Source: Pseudorhodoferax sp965279475
GTDB lineage: Bacteria > Pseudomonadota > Gammaproteobacteria > Burkholderiales > Burkholderiaceae_C
Assembly: GCA_965279475.1 (NCBI GenBank)
Contig: CBDIIA010000002.1
Span: 806,001-870,000, forward strand
Direction of reading: 5' to 3'
DNA: 64,000 nucleotides
Part shown: positions 61,400 to 64,000 of the stretch, piece after piece
Layout: each line of letters begins with the position of its first letter
How positions within the stretch are numbered: the stretch's first letter is position 1
Made by a program: the position numbers and the translations under genes
Notes under the pieces: generated by a model
Databases searched by the model: none
Told to the model about the DNA's origin: nothing
The model's input: only the letters and a program-made list of their open reading frames with translations

Positions 61400-62374
61400 C
61401 TATTCCGGCTGAATGCCCGCCGCACGGATGATCTTGCCCCAACGGTCCAGTTCGGCCAGCTGGAATTTCGCCAGCTCGTCCGGTCCCATGAACGACACCT
61501 CCTGCCCCGTGCGCTCGATGGCCTCGCGCACGGCCGGTGTGGCCAGCGCGTCGCGCACCAGGTCGTTCATCCGGTTGACGACAGCGGCCGGTGTGCCGGC
61601 CGGCGCGTAGAGCGCGTTCCAATAGCCGAACTCATAGCCCGGCAAGGATTCGCCCATGGCCGGCACGTCAGGCACCAGTGGCGAGCGGCGCGCGCTGCTC
61701 ACACCCAGGGCGCGCAGCTTGCCGGCCTTGATCTGCGGTAGCGTGGTGGTCATGTCGACCATCATCAGATCGATCTGTCCGCCGACCAGGTCGAGCACGG
61801 CCGGCGGGTTGGCCTTGTACGGCACATAGTTGAACTTGGTGCCGGTCGATTGCTGAAACAGCTCGGTCCCCACCTGCGCCGACGAGCTGCCCGAGCCGTA
61901 GTTGAGCTTGCCAGGGGAGGCCTTGGCCAGCGCCACCAGTTCGGCCACGTTGTGGGCCTTGACCTGTGGGTTGACCACCAGCACCAGAGAGCCGCGCGCC
62001 AGCAGCGAGACCGGTGCGAAGTCCTTGATCGGGTCGTAGGCCATCTTCTTCAGCAGGTGCGGGTTGGCCGACTGCGTGGTGTTGGTCGTCATGAACAGCG
62101 TGTAGCCATCGGCGGGCGCACGCGCCACGTACGACGCGGCGATGCTGCCGAAAGCGCCGGCACGGCTGTCGATCACCACGGCCTGGCCGGTGGCCTTGGT
62201 GACCTCGGCGCCGATGGCCCGCGCCAGGCCGTCGGTGGCACTGCCGGGTGTGGAGCCGATGACGATGGTGATGGGTTTGGCCGGAAAGGCCTGAGCCTGT
62301 GCGTTCGTGCCGAACAGCACAGCGGCGGGGGCCAGCGCGGCCAGCGCCAGCAGAAGGCGGCGGGAAGGGTGCAT
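61400..62374 (-). CDS. Bug-family solute-binding protein
   Basis: 324 residues with GAGGAG before the ATG and a signal ending near NAQAQ. Blocks are ITIVIGSTPGSATDGLARA and FNYVPYKANPPAVLDLVGG. The first block departs from the usual VPFxAGG, so its ligand may differ. It follows the DapA-family lyase gene in an apparent two-gene operon. Confidence 0.91.
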   Translation of the reverse strand: MHPSRRLLLALAALAPAAVLFGTNAQAQAFPAKPITIVIGSTPGSATDGLARAIGAEVTKATGQAVVIDSRAGAFGSIAASYVARAPADGYTLFMTTNTTQSANPHLLKKMAYDPIKDFAPVSLLARGSLVLVVNPQVKAHNVAELVALAKASPGKLNYGSGSSSAQVGTELFQQSTGTKFNYVPYKANPPAVLDLVGGQIDLMMVDMTTTLPQIKAGKLRALGVSSARRSPLVPDVPAMGESLPGYEFGYWNALYAPAGTPAAVVNRMNDLVRDALATPAVREAIERTGQEVSFMGPDELAKFQLAELDRWGKIIRAAGIQPE

Positions 62375-62427
62375 GTTTGTCTCCTCTTGGTCTGTGGGAA
62401 TGCAGGCGAAATCTCAGATGGGGCGTT

Positions 62428-63345
62428 TCATCGCAACAGGTTCCAACCTTCCATCAGGGCGCGCAACTGCTGCTGCTGCGTTTCGGTGAGCGGCCAGGCA
62501 GAGGGCGGGCGCGTGGCGCCGCAGTCGTTGTCCATCAGTTGCAGCGCGGCCTTGACCACGGTGACGTTGGTGCCGTTGTTCTCTTGCGCGCGCAGCTCCT
62601 CGAAGGGCTGCATCTCGCCGATCAGGCGCATCGCGAGCGCGTGGTCGGCGGCTTCGAGCGCGTTGTAGATGGCGACCGATCGCGCGGGCAGCACGTTGAT
62701 CAGACCCGAGGTGAACCCGCGTGCACCCACCGCATAGAAGGGCGGCGCCCACACCTCGGCCAGGCCGCAGACCCAGGCCAGTTGGCGGTCGGCCACGCGG
62801 CGCATCGCGGCCGCCAGCACCAGCGGCGTAGGCGATGCCCACTTGATGCCCACCACCTCGGGGATGCGGCACAGCGCCTCGACGGCGGCCAGGCCGATGT
62901 TGTCGTTGCGCAGGTACAGCACCACCGGCAGGCCGCCGCCCGCCTCGGCGATGCGCTGCACATAGGCCACCACGCCGCGTGGCGACACGAAAGGATCGGG
63001 TGGCTGGTGCACCATCAGCGCGTCGACGCCGGCCTGGTGCGAGACGCGCGCCAGCGCGCAGGCCTCGCCCACGCTGCGGCCCACACCGCCCAGCAGCGGA
63101 ACACGCCCGGCCACGCAGTCGGCGGCGGCGTGCACGGCGGTCTCGGCTTCGCGCGCGCTCAGGCCATAGAACTCGCTGGTGTTGCCGTTGGCCACCAGCA
63201 CCTGCACGCCGGCCTGCACGGCGCGGTCGACCACCGGGCGCAGCGGTGCGGCGGACACCGCGTCGCCGGCATCGAACGGCGTGACCAGGATGCCCGAAAT
63301 GCCGTCGAGTGCCTGGCGCAGTGCCGGGCCTTGAAATGTGCGCAA
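62428..63345 (-). CDS. dihydrodipicolinate synthase (DapA) family lyase
   Basis: 305 residues. I choose a TTG start at 63345 with GGGAG six bases upstream; a TTG ten codons further up has no such site. The (beta/alpha)8 fold shows GILVTPFD, NGNTSEFYGLS, the catalytic Tyr in VVLYLRND and the Schiff-base Lys in VVGIKWASP. Such class I enzymes split or condense pyruvate-type keto acids, or dehydrate sugar acids. A housekeeping lysine role is unlikely given the Bug partner and LysR neighbour. Confidence 0.87.
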   Translation of the reverse strand: MRTFQGPALRQALDGISGILVTPFDAGDAVSAAPLRPVVDRAVQAGVQVLVANGNTSEFYGLSAREAETAVHAAADCVAGRVPLLGGVGRSVGEACALARVSHQAGVDALMVHQPPDPFVSPRGVVAYVQRIAEAGGGLPVVLYLRNDNIGLAAVEALCRIPEVVGIKWASPTPLVLAAAMRRVADRQLAWVCGLAEVWAPPFYAVGARGFTSGLINVLPARSVAIYNALEAADHALAMRLIGEMQPFEELRAQENNGTNVTVVKAALQLMDNDCGATRPPSAWPLTETQQQQLRALMEGWNLLR

Positions 63346-63391
63346 TGGATTCTCCCGAGAAGCGGCCAAAAACAAGCTGCTACTCTATGAA

Positions 63392-63429
63392 CGGCATCGG
63401 CCACTGTCCAATCCAAACAGGCGATGCCG
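63392..63429. promoter_or_regulatory. inverted repeat in divergent LysR promoter region
   Basis: CGGCATCG (63392-63399) and CGATGCCG (63422-63429) are exact reverse complements with a 22-base spacer. They lie between the DapA-family gene and the LysR gene, just before the LysR start, and suit autoregulation and activation. Confidence 0.45.
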
Positions 63430-63447
63430 CCATCCAAGAACTGAATC

Positions 63448-64000
63448 GTGTTCCAGCTGTCCCAATTGCGCTGCTTCGTCGCCGTGGCGACCGAACTGCA
63501 TTTCGGCCGCGCCGCCGCGCTGCTCCACATGACACAGCCGCCGCTCACGCGGCAGATCCAGTTGCTGGAGCACGAGGTGGGTGTGCGCCTGCTCGAGCGT
63601 GCGGGCGGCACCGTGCGCCTGACGGTGGCCGGCGCCACCTTCCTGCGCGAGGCCGAAGACATCCTGCGCCGCAGCCAGGCCGCCACGCTGGCCGCGCGCC
63701 GGGCCATGCGCGCCGATGCCGGCAGCGTGACGCTGGGTTTCATCGCGGCGGCCAGCTTCTCGATCCTGCCCGCGGTGCTGCAGGCCGTGCGCACCGGCCT
63801 GCCGGACGTGCACGTGGTGCTGCGCGAGATGCAGACCGTGGACCAGCTCGATGCGCTGGCCGGTGACCGCATCGATCTCGGTGTCGTGCGGCCGTTTGCC
63901 CCGCGGCCGTTTGCCGATTCGACCGTCTTGCTGCACGAGCCGCTGGTGCTGGCCGCGCCGGCCGGTCACGCGCTGGCACAGGGCGGCGCGATGCCACTGC
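63448..64000 (+). CDS. LysR-family regulator, BenM/CatM-like, cut by window end
   Basis: The reading frame opens at GTG 63448 and has no stop before 64000, giving at least 184 residues. The HTH reads LRCFVAVATELHFGRAAALL then HMTQPPLTRQIQLLE, as in aromatic-acid regulators. The start of the effector domain (VTLGFIAAASFSILPAVL) is present. It is divergent from the lyase-Bug pair and probably regulates it. Confidence 0.9.
   Translation, partial: MFQLSQLRCFVAVATELHFGRAAALLHMTQPPLTRQIQLLEHEVGVRLLERAGGTVRLTVAGATFLREAEDILRRSQAATLAARRAMRADAGSVTLGFIAAASFSILPAVLQAVRTGLPDVHVVLREMQTVDQLDALAGDRIDLGVVRPFAPRPFADSTVLLHEPLVLAAPAGHALAQGGAMPL

Overview
The window is high-GC DNA (roughly two thirds G+C by eye) with dense, tightly spaced genes and long operons. 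Several features point to a free-living, metabolically versatile betaproteobacterium of the order Burkholderiales: four stand-alone Bug-type substrate-binding proteins, a PEP-CTERM protein, many GntR (FCD) and LysR regulators paired with small catabolic clusters, and RdgC. The species cannot be named from sequence alone. I saw no rRNA, tRNA, CRISPR array, insertion sequence or prophage.

Layout. 1-4549: a heavy-metal RND efflux pair (adaptor and CzcA-like pump). 4579-16211, minus strand: an apparent 11-gene operon. In transcription order it encodes two unequal ABC ATPases, a binding protein, two permeases, an acetamidase/formamidase, an aldehyde dehydrogenase, a class II aldolase, a two-subunit GMC dehydrogenase and a GntR regulator. 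A type III CoA-transferase diverges at 16404. 17622-18182: a bactofilin. 18471-24289: a polyamine-type ABC importer, GntR regulator and Asp/Glu/hydantoin racemase-like protein. 24333-34087: mostly single housekeeping or stress genes (rdgC, Spy-like protein, 2OG oxygenase, glutaredoxin, EEP phosphatase, LysR, secreted hydrolase, PagL, metallophosphoesterase, alkB).

34095-41115: a predicted fluoroacetate-type dehalogenase diverges from a GntR-controlled set: Bug protein, two enolase-superfamily enzymes, a fumarylacetoacetate-hydrolase-family enzyme and a D-2-hydroxyacid dehydrogenase. This resembles a sugar-acid or hydroxyacid pathway. 41440-52677: a Liv-type ABC importer with an embedded mARC/YcbX-like MOSC protein. 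Beyond a minus-strand LysR gene lie a flavin/2Fe-2S reductase, a PuuE/HpPgdA/cyclic-imidase-type hydrolase, a small CxxC protein, a COG0523 GTPase, a RidA protein and a Bug protein. I read this region as a candidate uncharacterised pathway for a nitrogen compound.

52698-55195: a lower-GC island encoding an XRE-ImmA/IrrE protein, a PIN-domain protein and a DUF3883 PD-(D/E)XK nuclease-like protein, with a perfect inverted repeat at its promoter. It is the best candidate for a defence or toxin-antitoxin-like system. 55209-64000: an FAD monooxygenase with Bug protein and divergent LysR, Kup, a PEP-CTERM protein, and a Bug plus DapA-family lyase pair facing a LysR gene that runs off the end.

Non-coding signals of note are a dispersed repeat (66-175 and 20856-20966) whose hairpin is supported by compensatory changes, palindromes at GntR- and LysR-controlled promoters, an inverted pair of DnaA-box-like 9-mers, and several sigma-54-like promoter matches. 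All functions are inferred from motifs and context read by eye; no database search was run.
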